Below are positions 36,673-50,600 of a stretch of 64,000 bases of DNA, one piece after another (position 1 is the first letter of the stretch; every line of letters begins with the position of its first letter). A program made the position numbers and the translations under genes. Source of the DNA: Atopsyche davidsoni (Eukaryota > Arthropoda > Insecta > Trichoptera > Hydrobiosidae); NCBI GenBank assembly GCA_022113835.1, contig JAILWY010000026.1, forward strand, positions 8,149,001 through 8,213,000, read 5' to 3'. The notes beneath the pieces were generated by a model. The model made no database searches. It saw only the letters and a program-made list of their open reading frames with translations, and was not told the DNA's origin.

Positions 36673-38620
36673 TATTTTTCCTTTTTTTGTACATTGGATT
36701 ATCGATGCTAACAAATTAAATTGATTCAGGAATTATGTACTTTGTGCATTTATTAATTTTTTTAACATTTTATCATTATTTATTTTTGTTAAGCTCAAAT
36801 GTATTATCAAAGTGTTTTGAAGTTTAGAACCATCCTGTATATGACGATTTACTCATTCCGGATCCGCGGCGTCGGAGATTCACAGTTCTGGCGCTTTAAT
36901 TGCCATACGAAAAATTTATTTACCAACTTAATTGATACAAGTCTGCCTATTAGTTCAATTAAAACCTCTTCGATTCGAAAGAAATTTGACCTAACGGATC
37001 GCGCCGGGTTCGGAGAACGCATTTCGTTGGTGGTTCTCTAGTTAGGGGCGTTGGAGATTTATAGCGCCGGGCACCGCGCAGGAGTAAACAGCCGAATAAT
37101 TGAAAAGGAAAATAAAAAATAAAAAATGCCAACACGATGCCGCCCTGGCAATGCCCCAAACAAACCTGTTGTGAATCTTTCCAGCGATGATCGTCACGGC
37201 CAGGGCTGGCACAAGGTCCCCTGACTTTATTGGTTAAAAAATATATAATTGGAAACGAAGTTTGAAAAAAAACTTTATATAATTTAAACAGCAATACTAG
37301 TATATAAAATGCATGACTCCTTTATTCGCTGAGGGTTATAATTGGCTCAGTTTTATTTTGCGATATGGTTTGGACTTTACAATAAGAATATTATATACAA
37401 TCATTTTTATATTATTACAACTGATGACAAAATACAGTGGTCTTTAACGATTGGTGATATCATATGAATATATAGTACTATATGTATTGTTTTAAAAATT
37501 ACAACATTTGTTTTAATGAATTCTCTGAGCATACTAATAATTTTTATTTAAAAAAAAAAAACAGTCCCAATGGCAGTTATTTTTACTATAAACATATCAT
37601 TTATAATGCACTTCGAGATCAATTCCGTTAGCTCTTTGATATATATTTTTTTAAATAAAACTAAACCTCAACATTAAATTTATTTAAATAATTCATATTT
37701 ATTATTGCCTACAAATATCAGTACCCTATAACATTTACATCGATATTACAATTTGAATTTAGGGCTACAGTACTGTCATAACTATTTAATTATTTGCGAC
37801 TGTCTATTATTTTATGTTCATTTTATAAGCCATTATTAATTATTAATCAACATAAAACTGGCAAAAGTTTTATAGTCACAACTATGCTGTTATTTGTCTG
37901 TTGGTTAAGGGTTGGCCTGTTGAGTTGGTGTCTCACGATCGGATTGAATGAAATTGCGACACGAACTTAGTACTCAAAGTGATTTTTTCGATGATGATGT
38001 TTCATACTCGTTACAATTTACTTCTTCAGGACTAGTGATGCAATAACTTGTACCACTGAGCATAGCGATAATTGGCCGTGGTAAAGCACAATCGTTGTGT
38101 GTGCAAAATATCGACAACATATAATATCATCATCATAGACGGATTTAATTGCCAAAATTATCTATGACCAGTGATTTTTTTTGTGTATTGAAATCAATAA
38201 AAATAGTCGGTTGATTGTGAATTACCTGGCAACCCCGTTGTGCCCCGGTTGTGCACCGTTACCGCGTATCGGGGGCATCCTAGCGCCACCGCGGCCCCTC
38301 GCCACCTATGCTAATTGCTTCATTAAAAGGGCAAGTCCGCCCTGCGCAGTTAATTCCGCCACTTGACCGGTCGCCGCACGGACAAATTGTCAGACGACGG
38401 TAATTAGTCGCATAATTGTGTGTTTATAGTGTTAATTACATTTTCGTATTTTTTGCACTGTATGTTTTCAATTAAAATTTATGATTTGTTTATTGTGTTT
38501 AATGTGCATGACGTGTTTGAGCGTCAATAAAAACATAAGGTTCTTGCAGAGGTCATGGTATCCTCTGTCATTTATTATACACCGAAACTTTTTATATTGA
38601 ATTTTAGTATATTATATTTT

Positions 38621-38690
38621 ATTCAACGGAGTCGTTAGTTTTTTTCGCTGATTCTTAATCGAGAGTTTCTCGGTTCGATCCCCGTTCTGA
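38621..38690 (+). repeat. tRNA-Lys(CUU)-derived SINE or tRNA pseudogene
   Basis: AGTCGTTAG (38,630-38,638) resembles the D-loop AGTCGGTAG of eukaryotic tRNA-Lys. TTCTTAATC at 38,652-38,660 matches the anticodon loop with CTT, and GGTTCGATCCC (38,672-38,682) is a pol III B box. The distance from CTT to TTCGA is 20 bases, exactly as in tRNA-Lys. The acceptor and D stems do not pair well and the D arm is lengthened by a T run, so it is a derived relic and not a working tRNA. Confidence 0.65.
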
Positions 38691-38699
38691 CATGTGAAT

Positions 38700-41600
38700 C
38701 ATTAAAATTTTGTAGCGCGTGCTTAGAAGGTATTCATTGTGTGTATAACTAACTGTACATGGAATCACGCTCGATTCACCTGCTTTTTAATTCTAGAATT
38801 TGAGAATATTTTCGGCGATGGCTCTCAGATGTGATAAATTAGCTTACCTACACTGAAGAATGCTAACAAATTTCATCTTGATCAATTAAGATGTACTGCC
38901 GACAGAATTCTTTACATAGTTTCAGATTTTTTTCGGTAATAGACCAGCTTTTGAGCTGTACAGATCGTAATCGGAAGTATTAGCCTACTAAAATTTATGG
39001 CACTTCTCGTTAAAAGCCACCAGACGGACGCGGCCAAGATTTAATCAACGGCCAATGCGACGACGCATTTTAATAAACGAGAATATTATCAGGGTTGCCC
39101 AAAAAAGGGCCGCGGGCTGCGATCTGGCTTGACTACCCCAGAATTCAGAAAAAAGCATAGATATATTTTATTTATAAGTTGATAAACTATATTACATTTG
39201 TTTGTCCAACTTTTTTCCAGCTTTTGATTGTTGGATGATTTTGTTTGCGTAGCTTGTCAATTTCATAATAGATGCATAAAATAGATCCACGAGAAAATGT
39301 AGTGGTTATATCTTTTACTTCACGCACTTTTCCTCAGAGGAGGCTGGTGACCATATAACTGAACATATATTTATTCTGAGCCGGTCTTACTTATTCGGAT
39401 GTACTACCGACTGGCGTGAATTTCGCATCCACGTAGGTTCTCTCCGTCCAATGCCTCCTTTTCCTTGGAATTTTCCCTGGAAAATCAGTTGTCTCATGTT
39501 CTTTAAAACTTAAAATTAAATGATGTATTTATTTTTTTTTAAAGGTACGTGTTTGATAGGCTGTCGTTAATGCTGAAAACTTACCCTTCTTCGTTCTCAC
39601 CTTGGTCTGGACGTCAGATGTACTCCCGAGTTCGGCGCTACTCGTTTGTATTTGGACAGCCCTCGCGCATTATGCAAGCGTAACTGGATTTCCTTAAGCG
39701 ATAAATTAAGAGACCGCTCATCTCTGTTTCATTATTTTTCTTTTTATTTTATTCACTTCTCCGCTGTCAAAATAAAAAGTCGTGTTTTATTGTAGGCATA
39801 TTGTGAGAGTGTGCATCGCGGCTTCTGACGCAGCGAGGACCCACTCGCAATGTTCGTCGTTAAGTTGCATTCGTGTAAGTCGCTATCTTGATCGTTTAGT
39901 GCATTGTGCATAACTGCAAGCATATGCATGTGATTCTTAAATAAATCTTTATTTTCCCGTTTGTTTCGGAATCTTGCAGACTAATCGAAAACCTGCCTGT
40001 CTGTGAGAACATGTTTTATATATTTATCTTATGTTTTCAATTATAACATACAATATCGAATGGAGTTCAATTTTTTGTTAATATTTTTTCACTAAAATTT
40101 GATATACTATATTTGATATATAATATACTATGTGATCGGGAAACTTAATGGTTTTGAACGAATTTCGGGACTTATATGGATATCGATGTTTTATCGACAA
40201 GGTGTCAAATTAAAACAATATGTAGTATATCGTCTATAATTTACATTTGAAAAGAATACCGATTAATCATATATAATTGCACTATACACATTCATTTTGG
40301 TACATACATACATCGGTATTTTTTTTCAATTTGTCATAAAAGTGTTATATATTATATATCCAAACATAAAAGTAACGTGTTTATTATATTTTGAATTTAA
40401 ATTTTCATTATATTGGAGGTGTCAAATCATTTAAAACGACGCGTAGAAACCAAGCCACATGAAATAACAATAAAAAAAATTGATAGCAATATTTCGACAA
40501 AAAATTAATAATTCTAAGAATACATGTCACTGTTTATTATTATTCTATATTCTTATCATTATTTAAATACGATAAAGAGTTGACGTGTAATTTACAATTT
40601 ACTACAATATTGATACCTGTAGTTCCACTGACCCGTTATTGCGATTGATAATAACAATTAATCACGTTTAAAGCGACACATCGAGTGATTTGATATCTCC
40701 AATAGTGTCGGCCACGCTCGCTCGGGGCATACGTCATATCTTTACAATTCTATCCTGGTCGGACACTCGCGTCAGTCGAGCGGCTTTACAATTCAATGTC
40801 AAAAGATCAACCTGCGATGTATTCAGCCCGTCGCGCGGCAAAAGTGAATAATTGGCCTCATATCTGTGACCGGCGTCCTTCACATCACCTAGAATCACCA
40901 GGAAAACGACTGAATTGTGATGCTTCATGAGTAAAAATCAGTTATACCAAATTTAGCCAACGAGAACTCAAGCTTCATTTTCTTAGAATATACCAAATAT
41001 GAGTCAATCTTATCTGTGCACAAACATCCAAAGTGCGCTATTCACCACGCCAATCTTTGAAAACAAACACCTGTTTTTTTATATGATACAATATTATCTA
41101 TTGACCTATTTAGCCTTTTGTGATTTTTATTTTCATAGTAATATTTAAACGATTACATTCACGTCTTTTATCGGCGATCCTTAAGGTGATAAGGTTTTTA
41201 TAATTTTACTTGTTTATTTTATATTTTACTTTTTGTAATTGATAGCTTATATTAAGCATGATGTAAAAAAAGTATAGTAACGCATAATAAAAACAATTTA
41301 TATTTGGATGATCCTTAATTTAATCCGTTTCGATTTCGTGTAATTAAAATTATGAATAAAGATGCTAGCTGCTGATGCATATGAAATTATTTTTAAAATG
41401 TCATATTAATATTTTAAAATATCATTTCAGCTGAAGCGAAAACGCAAGCTTGTAGTAAATAAAAAAGCACGCAAAAATACCCGTAAACACTCACTTTCTG
41501 AAAAATGTGTAACTAGGATAAAAATACACAAGTATATGCCCAGCTAATACAAAAACATTCTGACATACTATGTTTTAAAGCAAGGCGGTGGGGAAGTGAA

Positions 41601-43010
41601 ATTCTTCGAACTGGTATAATTTGTCATGTTTTTCTTCAATTCTTAGTGATTCAAAACATAGTAGTCATCGTAAAATATATAATTTTGTTATAAAAGCACT
41701 ACTCTCTATTAGTTTTAAAAGCTTTTATACGTTAGATTTTCCAATGTTTTATTTTTGTCTACTTAAATTTATAAAAAAACAATTTAAAAATGCTACACCG
41801 GTTCTCGTCGGTGATCTGTATGGAAAACGATTCACGGCTATTTCCGCGCATAGCAACAGCGTAGTTGATTTTTTGGTAGCTCAACTGTTGGGAAATTTTT
41901 GTGTTTTGATTTTTTTAATGAGGGATCTGAGTGTTGCCGCGTTCGTGTTCGGAGGTACTCCCGTCGAGTGCCGTGCAGTGTCAGTAATTTGTACGGGGCA
42001 TACATAATCGAGCGCGAGACACATCTCGCGTGATGGAGCCGGCGGCCGCTGCGACTCCAGTTTTATTGCTTCTTGAATGACTGTGTTCTTGGATGTGACA
42101 CGGTTTAGGCTACCGGTTTTATGGTTGTTAAATTCTTGTAAACTCCCATATAAATAATATATTCATAACCTTTTTTACGGGATTTTAGATTAGGTGATTA
42201 TTTTATACTTACCCATTACGGACTTCTGAGCTCGAATAACGTCTAACTGCATATTTCGTATTATATGTTGTAATACTATCCGAGTTGCATTAATTTATAC
42301 CGGATTTGTGAATTAATCAATAATAATATTTTTTCCATTACAAACTATAGTTGATATTTTAATAGAAATAAAATTTTCCATTTGAATGTTGCATTATGTT
42401 TATGCTAAATTTGCACCTGTTAATTGCAGTATACAGCGAAACAAAATGTCAAATGAATTTTAAAGACCAGAACAACTGCTTTAAAATAATTGAGAATTTT
42501 TTAATTCGACTGTGAAGTGTTTATGCCGTTATTTTTAACGAATATATTTTAATATTGTATACGATTTTTTCTATCTTATTAGTTTCTGGTGACAGCATTT
42601 ACTGCGCAGCGCCCTGCCTTTATTACAGCTTTTTCAGACCTTATCAATGTTTCTGCTTAATTAATATTTCAACTATTGCCAGGTGTGAGCTGAGTTAACT
42701 TAAATGAAAAAAAAACCACTGGAAATAAAATATTTTAAGCAGTTTTTAATAAGCTCCTATGTGTATGACAATACGTAAAGAATTGCTATGCTTGCTTATA
42801 TGATAGCTAACGCTTGATAAGTATGCGTTTATAATTGATCGCATAATGTTGAAAATCATTGATGAAACATACATATGTATTTATTCATGTGCAGCGGATA
42901 ACACCTGCTTATTTACACGGGCAAGGATCGAAGCACTCAAAACACAAATCAGATATCTACGGCTGTGGCCATTCGGGCAAGTAGCAACGAGTATGACTAG
43001 GAATAGGTAC
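38700..43010. other. Intron stretch, nothing recognised
   Basis: AT-rich intron with a small GC-rich patch near 42,010-42,055. No coding, RNA or repeat signal beyond short simple runs. Confidence 0.65.
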
Positions 43011-43019
43011 ATCATAACC

Positions 43020-43262
43020 GCGCAGTGGCCAAGTCTCCATAGAGCGGGGCGGGGGGCGGCGGCCGCGCCCGTCTGTCCCGTTAGCCACGGGCAAGGCCTC
43101 GCCGTCACCGTGTACCGGCCTCTTCTATTAATTAAACACCGATACATGTGCACTCATTCTCTGCCCGTGCCCGAGCCCAGGATCAGCGGAGGCGAGAATT
43201 GTGTCCCGCCGCTAAACGGCGGCGGCTGCGCCGGCCAGCGCCGTCAGCCGTGGAGATTGCAC
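43020..43262. other. GC-rich islet
   Basis: CpG-rich, about 240 bases, with a G-rich run (gcggggcggggggcggcgg at about 43,045). Open frames on both strands overlap here, a composition effect. Confidence 0.5.
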
Positions 43263-43319
43263 TGAGTGCAGTCAATGTAACCCAATAGAAGCAATAACGC
43301 TAAAGCTGCAAATAATTTA

Positions 43320-43350
43320 ACTATATATTTATATATATATATATATATCT
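43320..43350. repeat. Short AT microsatellite
   Basis: A run of atatat units, about 30 bases. Confidence 0.8.
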
Positions 43351-45380
43351 ACATAAACATTCACATATATTTAAAAATCGCGTAATAATAAAAGTGACAT
43401 CACTAACACTCAGCGTACAGCACTGCATATTCTAATCGATGAAATAGTGTAAAGTGGTATAGTTACTGAGAAACCAACTGAAGATTGCGGCTAGGGCTGA
43501 ACGCTCTGAAATAATTCGGAGAAATATTTATATGCATAATACACAAGCGTAACTCCTTCCCAAACTTTAAGCACTGTTAAAATATTAAACGCTTGTAAAT
43601 AATAAATGCCTATAAACGCAAAAAAATATTATTTCTGATTAAGGTTCAGCACAAGTAATTTGATCGTTACAAAAATGCGCAATTTTCAAAGTTATAACTT
43701 CCTTGATTGGAGTTTTGCATATATATTTTTGACGATATTGACAAATCCAAACGGCAGACATTTTTCTTTCTTCTCATGCTCGCGTTCAAGAGCCAACTCC
43801 GCCGCTGCTAACAATGTGGCCTTCGAAGAGAGTCCGAGTATAGCCCTTCAAAATATTATTTAAAACAATTTACCCAGAATGATGTGGTGTGGTTTGGAGA
43901 CTTGATAGAGTTGTGGAATACGTTTGAAGTTAATGTATATATGTACAATATTTAGAGCATAGCAGCGTCTATAATAAAAGGAAGCGCTGGCGTTTTTTTT
44001 GATGTTGTTAATTTACTTGTAACTAAAGCGTGAAAACGAAGATGGTAATGTTCGAAACAGAATCAATTTATTTACCGTAATACCACCAACTGAAGGTGAT
44101 ATAGTTCTATCCATTGTCAGAGTTAATGTAAATAAAACAATTTTACGATTTTCTCACAACCATAACCCAAATAAAGGGAACAAAGGCATAGCTGCTTTAT
44201 TCCACGTGATGAACACAAACAACTTAATTAAAATAACGATTATAATAAAACCGTCTCTTAATTACATAAGCAGTGATAGAATGTTACAGTTTTATTCTAA
44301 GGGTGCGATTACATCGGACAGAATTTCGTGGAAGTTCCATCTCTTGCGATCAGGCATAAAGATAAAACTTTATCGACGCTAGTGCTTTGATATATTTTAA
44401 GACTCACTATACAGACTTTCAAAAGGATTAATCACTATTCAAAATTGTATTTTTTTTTTTATTACTGTTGTCGACATCTAATTTCTATGAATAGTTTACA
44501 TAAATATAACTTATCCTTATCGCCTGACAATGCCTATGAAACAGGCGCCAAAACTATTTTTTTATTATACAATATAATATAACTTTTTTGTTGTTAAAAA
44601 TATTGTAAATTATTGGAATTTAAATCACAGATTACATCTCTACTTTGATGGTATATTTTACGCAAATGCTTTAAAATCTCGAATTTTTAAAAAACAAGTT
44701 GCCTGTTTATAATAATAATATTTAATCATAGGAATTAATAATGACAGGTGGTTTTTGGATGTTAAGCCGCGTATGTCTTTAATTCTCTGTTTCTGACATT
44801 ATGACTCGGCACGGAGGCACCAAACTTCAGGAAAGAGCGAGACAATAAGAATGTGGCTTACTATTGAGTTGCCAATAAGAAGTGTTTCTTTTCTATTTCT
44901 TATCGATGAATCTTTTTTTCAAGTGCCTTCTTGGTTGATTGGTAAATATAATGTGTTAAAACCAATCACGGTGACATTTTGATTTTTCTGAGTAAATTTT
45001 TCGTTTTTTAATGTGAAAATATTTAACGATTCTACTTTGTATGGTTTTCTAAGATTGTACGTGTGCTTAAAGATTATAAATCTGGTGAATTGAATAGCGA
45101 CTCAAAATGTATTATGTATTGTAAATTGATGAAGGTGTATTTTTTTTTTTTAAATATTCACAAATATATTTTTAACGTAGCCTCGTGATCATCCACATGT
45201 TGTGGCTTCTTTCGTATCTCGGTTGGTACATCAATAAATTCAGCATAACTCCTCAGGTTGTACAGCAATCGAGGTGTCTTCAGCTTGCGGTCATTATTAA
45301 CGTTGCCTGACCTTCCACCAACCGAATATTCGCACACAACATGACCGTATAACGACACACATTAGCATGTGGGCTCGTAT

Positions 45381-45432
45381 ATTGTCTAGCATCATGCGAG
45401 CTCAGGCCTCGGCTCGCATGATGCTAGACGAT
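45381..45432. repeat. Perfect 18-bp stem hairpin (21 bp with one wobble)
   Basis: GTCTAGCATCATGCGAGC (45,384-45,401) and its exact reverse complement GCTCGCATGATGCTAGAC (45,412-45,429) are separated by 10 bases. Adding a G-T wobble and two pairs extends the stem to 21. The arms are not low-complexity. It could be an RNA hairpin, a protein-binding palindrome or a recent inverted duplication. Confidence 0.95.
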
Positions 45433-47538
45433 CGGCTCGGCGGTCAGGCGTTCCCTTGGGAAATGTACCGTATGCTCTCCTGCAGTACTAGGCTATATTG
45501 TTTTATTCCTCTAAATTGTTTTTGGTCCACCGAGTGTATGTTTTGGCATTCCGACACACAAACGAGTGGTTATGAAAAAAGTTATGGCCGTGCGTACGGG
45601 CGCAGTCCGGTCTCTGCCGCCGCAAACCCGAAACTAAAAAAATCAAAGTATCGACTGTGTAGTCAATGATTTTTAATTTTGTACCTAAAAACAGCGTGAT
45701 ACTGCATTACTTTATTATTAATAGGTTTTTTGTAGCAGAATTACGGAATAACGATGTTTTGTACTTGTAGGTTTTTTGCGGCATCTTGCTAAATTTTTAC
45801 AGTTTTTTTTTTGCTTTCCGCGATTCTCGCCTGTACTTTTTGTCTGCTTTAAAATTATGCAATTCGTTATTATACCTACTTGCGATGACACGTAGTTCAA
45901 GCAGGGGTCATTTTTTGTTTGAATTATTTAGTTATGCAGTTGCTTCAAATAAATATATTTTTAAGTATTATATGGCATTTACAGTATACTTATTATTGGG
46001 AATAGCGTAGTGATACGGAGTTGCGTAGTCGGTTGTGAAATCGAACATCTATGCGTTTGAATAATTCGTTTTTGGGAGATTTTCTCTTCTCGCTCGGTCC
46101 CGCCGGGGCGGACGACCGCAGATGGATAAGTTGTAAAAGCGATTGCCCGGCCGATGTCCGTCGGCATGTCGTCAGAGTTTAGTGAAAACATCGATCAAGC
46201 GGCCCGTTTTGTACTTTCCTCGGCAATTTCTCTTTTTTAAACTCATCAATAGTTTACGAGTCGGTTTAATCTCGCATTCAAATTATTTCAATTCTGTCCA
46301 CAATTTGATATCGGAATCTGTTCCGCTCGCGTGGACTTCCAAATTGCTCCAGTTTACAAGATACGATGGTCCGTTTTTTGTTTCAAAACTTTCTCCTGTG
46401 TAACTATAAATAAATCCAATAATGGCCCGACTCGGCGATCCCCGCTCGCACCGCGCGGAGAGCGAGCACCTAATATCTTCATTGACTTAGTACCACTTCC
46501 AGCTGTAATGATGATGAAGATGATTCGATGGTTTTATAGCATCATTTATATACTTGAGATAATCAACCTCAAAGGGCTCGGTACAACAGATGTGCTGAAC
46601 TTCGTACGTAGCCGGCTGATGACGTAGCCGCTTTTAACGTGCATTTGATAGTCTCTAGTTTAATTGAAGGCAATACTTGTGGAGTCATTCAAAGTAAATA
46701 ACCCTCGCGTCCATTAATATCACTGTGAGATCTCGTTTTGTACGGAACTTGCGTGGATAAGTGAAGGTTCCCACTGCACTAGAATAAAAATAACAACACA
46801 CGAATCCAGATTGTGTCATTCTCGTGTCACTGTGACGTACGTACGTCGTGCGTTTACACGGACAGAATTTTTCCATAGATCTTCTTCAAACTGTGACAAG
46901 TTAGACGCTAACCACGCTTTATGGACTCGGACATCACAAAACTCGGGGCGGTTCTCATCTAGAATCATCAGTTTTTTATGGTTTTTTCACAGCTTGTATT
47001 TTTTTTGTTTTTTTCCGTCGTTTCTTTCATCGTAGTTTTTCGGAGTTTTTTGCCGCACGTCTCGCAACCATCTCATAATCACATGGAACATCGCGTTAGC
47101 GCGTTTATACTTGCAGTTCAATATACCTACTTGTTATATTTTTATGCTTAGTCTAACATAAAAGCTTAAACTTACAATAGGCACGCTACATGAAATGGCC
47201 CATGGAGTATGCTTAAATAGCTTTTTCAAGCATATTCTACCTGCATTGATTCTCGGCTATTTAGTGAAAAATCAACTAGGTGTAAATAAAATCTTTCAGG
47301 TTAAAAGTAAATTTGGCGGTAATGTCTCTATTTTTAAAAGCAAACATTATATTTGAAGTTTTGTTTTAGATGTTGTTCGTTGTATAATTGTCACATATGC
47401 TTCAGGATTTCTACTGAAATATTGTTCATAAACATTAAAAGCAAACGAAGCCGCAGTCGATTAATCGCAGCCGCACTGACGGTACGTGAATCGGTTATTG
47501 GCAGGATAGCTAACCGTGAGTCGCCGGGCAGGTGAAGT

Positions 47539-47577
47539 GCTGATGGGCTGATGGGCTGTTGGGCTGATGGGCTGATG
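47539..47577. repeat. 8-bp minisatellite, about five copies
   Basis: Tandem GCTGATGG units, one reading GCTGTTGG, in a short GC-rich patch (about 47,520-47,640). Confidence 0.92.
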
Positions 47578-47639
47578 TCCGCGCCCGGCGGCCGCCACGG
47601 CAGATAAACCCGCGATTACACGCATTACCCGTCCGCGCT

Positions 47640-50600
47640 ATCGTCTTAGCCTATTGCCTCAAAACTGCCTTTACCGTGGGAGTTCAATGAAAATGTGCGA
47701 ATTTCCATATTTAAATTATCATTTTACAGTGTCGTGGGTTAATAAAACGCCAATAATGTACGCATATTACGCTCCATACGAGGCGTTAAACAGCTCGACT
47801 TTATTGGAAAATCTGCACAGACTACCTTTATGCGATCATCATTCTAGAGATAGAACTCATTATATAAATTTACCTTTCAATTTATAAAATATATAATACT
47901 GATCACCTCTGTAAACCTGTATTTTTTACAATATAATTGTGGTTTGGGTTACGGTGAATAATTTGACGCTACATAACACATAAGTATACATATACTATTA
48001 GAAAGATCTCTTTCCTAATAAGGTCTCCGTACGTGACAATAATAGTAATATAACTCCAAACGCGTTTCTAATGTATGTGCTGGTTACTCTTATGGCTTGT
48101 TTTTCGTTCTAATTTTTTTCTGTCCAATTTGCTGGTCTAGGAAAAAATCATGAAAAAAGTTGTTATATTTATCGTGGTATCTGGTAATCTAACGGAATCC
48201 TTTCAGAGCCAGGATACTCACCTACCGGTAGCTTGCAGCCTAAAGATTAATTACACGCAAGCATAAATATATAATTACAAATAAAAACTACATGACCTCT
48301 ACGAGTCTGCACGTTACTACGACGTTACAAATTTTGCCAATGTTTGGCCTCTAGATCGATGATTTATTCTTGAAAAAAATTTACAGACCTAGTTAATGAG
48401 CAGCCTGAGCTAAAAACTCAGTTTAAGTCACCGCAGATACTTAGCTGTGGAATAGATATATCTCTAGATATAGTTGCGATTTGTATGGAATAGCCGAGCA
48501 TGCTCGCTATAATCGCTCCTCGGACCGCATGCAGTTTTAATAAGTTATTTCCTTTGGTAAGAGCTGCTTAGCAAAACCGGTGCATGGATTACCCGACCTG
48601 AAACCAAATTGAAATCTCCCATGTTCACAACAAATTACTAATGTCAGATTTTTAGCATTCCATGTATTTTTTTGATTTTTGACTGAATTTAAAGCAAATG
48701 TTTCCTTTCTTCTCTTTGTTTCCGTCCATTCCAGTTCTTTAATCGCAACTTAAAGTTTGTTGTTAATACACGCAGGAGAATTGAATATCTTGTTTTAAGA
48801 AGTGCATCTGTTATCTGAAATTGTATTTATCTGAATCGAAGATTGGGCTTCGGGAATAAACTCGTTTTGCGTCTCTTTCGGTGCAGGCTGCTAATTAAAT
48901 TTGATAAAAATGTTCCCCTCCGGTGCAGCAACAATTAATAAAGTGCATTGAAAATAATTACCCTGTCCCGAGAGGCGGCCTTCGTCTTCTGCACAAAATG
49001 CATTCAATAATAAGTATGAATACATGCACAAGAATATGCATCTTTAACTTTTAATTATAATTTATACCTGTGCATTTTTCAAAGTTCGCTACGCCAATAC
49101 TGGAATGGATATTTTAACGTCCATATATACAGGTGATACAAAAGCGTCTTTTGACTTCATGCTCATTGCTTATCGAATGTCCATAGTAAGCAAATCTTAT
49201 TGAACTCTGCTTCTGTTAATGAGAATTTTATACCATAATGAAATTTAAAATAATAAAAAGAAAATGATAGGAAAGGTTTGACGATATTAAGGGGTATATT
49301 ATATTATATAGGGGTATAACGATATTATTAGCTGGAATTTGAAATAAAGTTTAGTATGGCCTGTTTTTTTCTGAATGGTATTATTTATATATTATATCAA
49401 TATTATCAATAAATCACCTTTTTATCAGAGTATTTCTGCTTTTATATTATATTGCGTTTTGGAATACTTAATATATTTAGTAGATAACTTTTACTTTTTT
49501 ATTATTGTATTGTTGTTATATCACAGACAGTATGAGTGGTAAACAATCAAATTTGGATAATTCAAACAATCACGCGTTGAATATGGTTTTGTAAAGTTGT
49601 TAAATGCGTAAATCGTTTAATTTCGTTTCATGCAGCAATACCAAATGGATGTTTTGGGTTTCTCGATATTTTGATGTGTCTCACGCCAGCATGTCTGGGG
49701 CTGCAGCGCCGCGTGCAGGCATAATGGTACGCGAACTATGCTTTAAAATATTATCCAATTGAATGGGGAGTCTATGACACTTCGCATTTCTTATCAGAGC
49801 CAGGCCTGTACGGTTCGGTTTTTTATTTTTTTGCTTTCGTGGCTCGCACCGACGACCGAGGTGCCTGTTTTATTTCATCGCTATCATTTGTTCGTACGCT
49901 TTTCGTCGTATAGTATAATTCATCGCTTTGTGATTTATTTGTAGGTTCTCTATTGGCAACGAAATGTTATTACTGACCTTATATCATGTTGATAACTGAT
50001 ATAAGTGCGCTACTATTCTGATACTCGAGAACTAATGTTATTGAAATATGTAATACTGCAATTCATCAGTATTTTATTATCTTAAATTAGCAGTGGAATA
50101 GAAGTATTTCCTTAGTAGCATATACTCGAAATTTATAACTGAAAACTGATATTATTAAAAACATCAAACACATACGTTTTCTACGACTGCCTTTCCGTGG
50201 ATGACTGTGATTGTTTATATATTGTCCATTACTTTACATTTTTGTGTTGCAAATATTTATGGTGAAACATATAGGCTTTTCTGAGAGTAGTAGTTCAAAT
50301 GGCGCGTAAAAAATTCAAATCAAACTATTCAATAGATATTTTGTAAAATTTTGTACGATGAAATGATCGTCCGACGCGCGTCGCGAGACGGCGGGACGGC
50401 CGGCAACACGAACGCGCTCTTTGTCGCCTTTGCGGCATGTATCTCAAACGCTTGTTGTAAAATATCTCCCAAGATAGTCATAGGACTGAATTTATGTTTA
50501 TTATCTCTGTCTTTACAGATACAAATATTTACGATAGCGTAAGCAGTCTGGTTACTTTTAAAACTCGTATAAGCCATACAAATTAATCCCCCTTAATCCA

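Noticed and set aside
42846..43265. 139-codon plus-strand ORF in a GC islet
   Set aside because: A minus-strand frame is open over the same bases and no motif is present; a composition effect.
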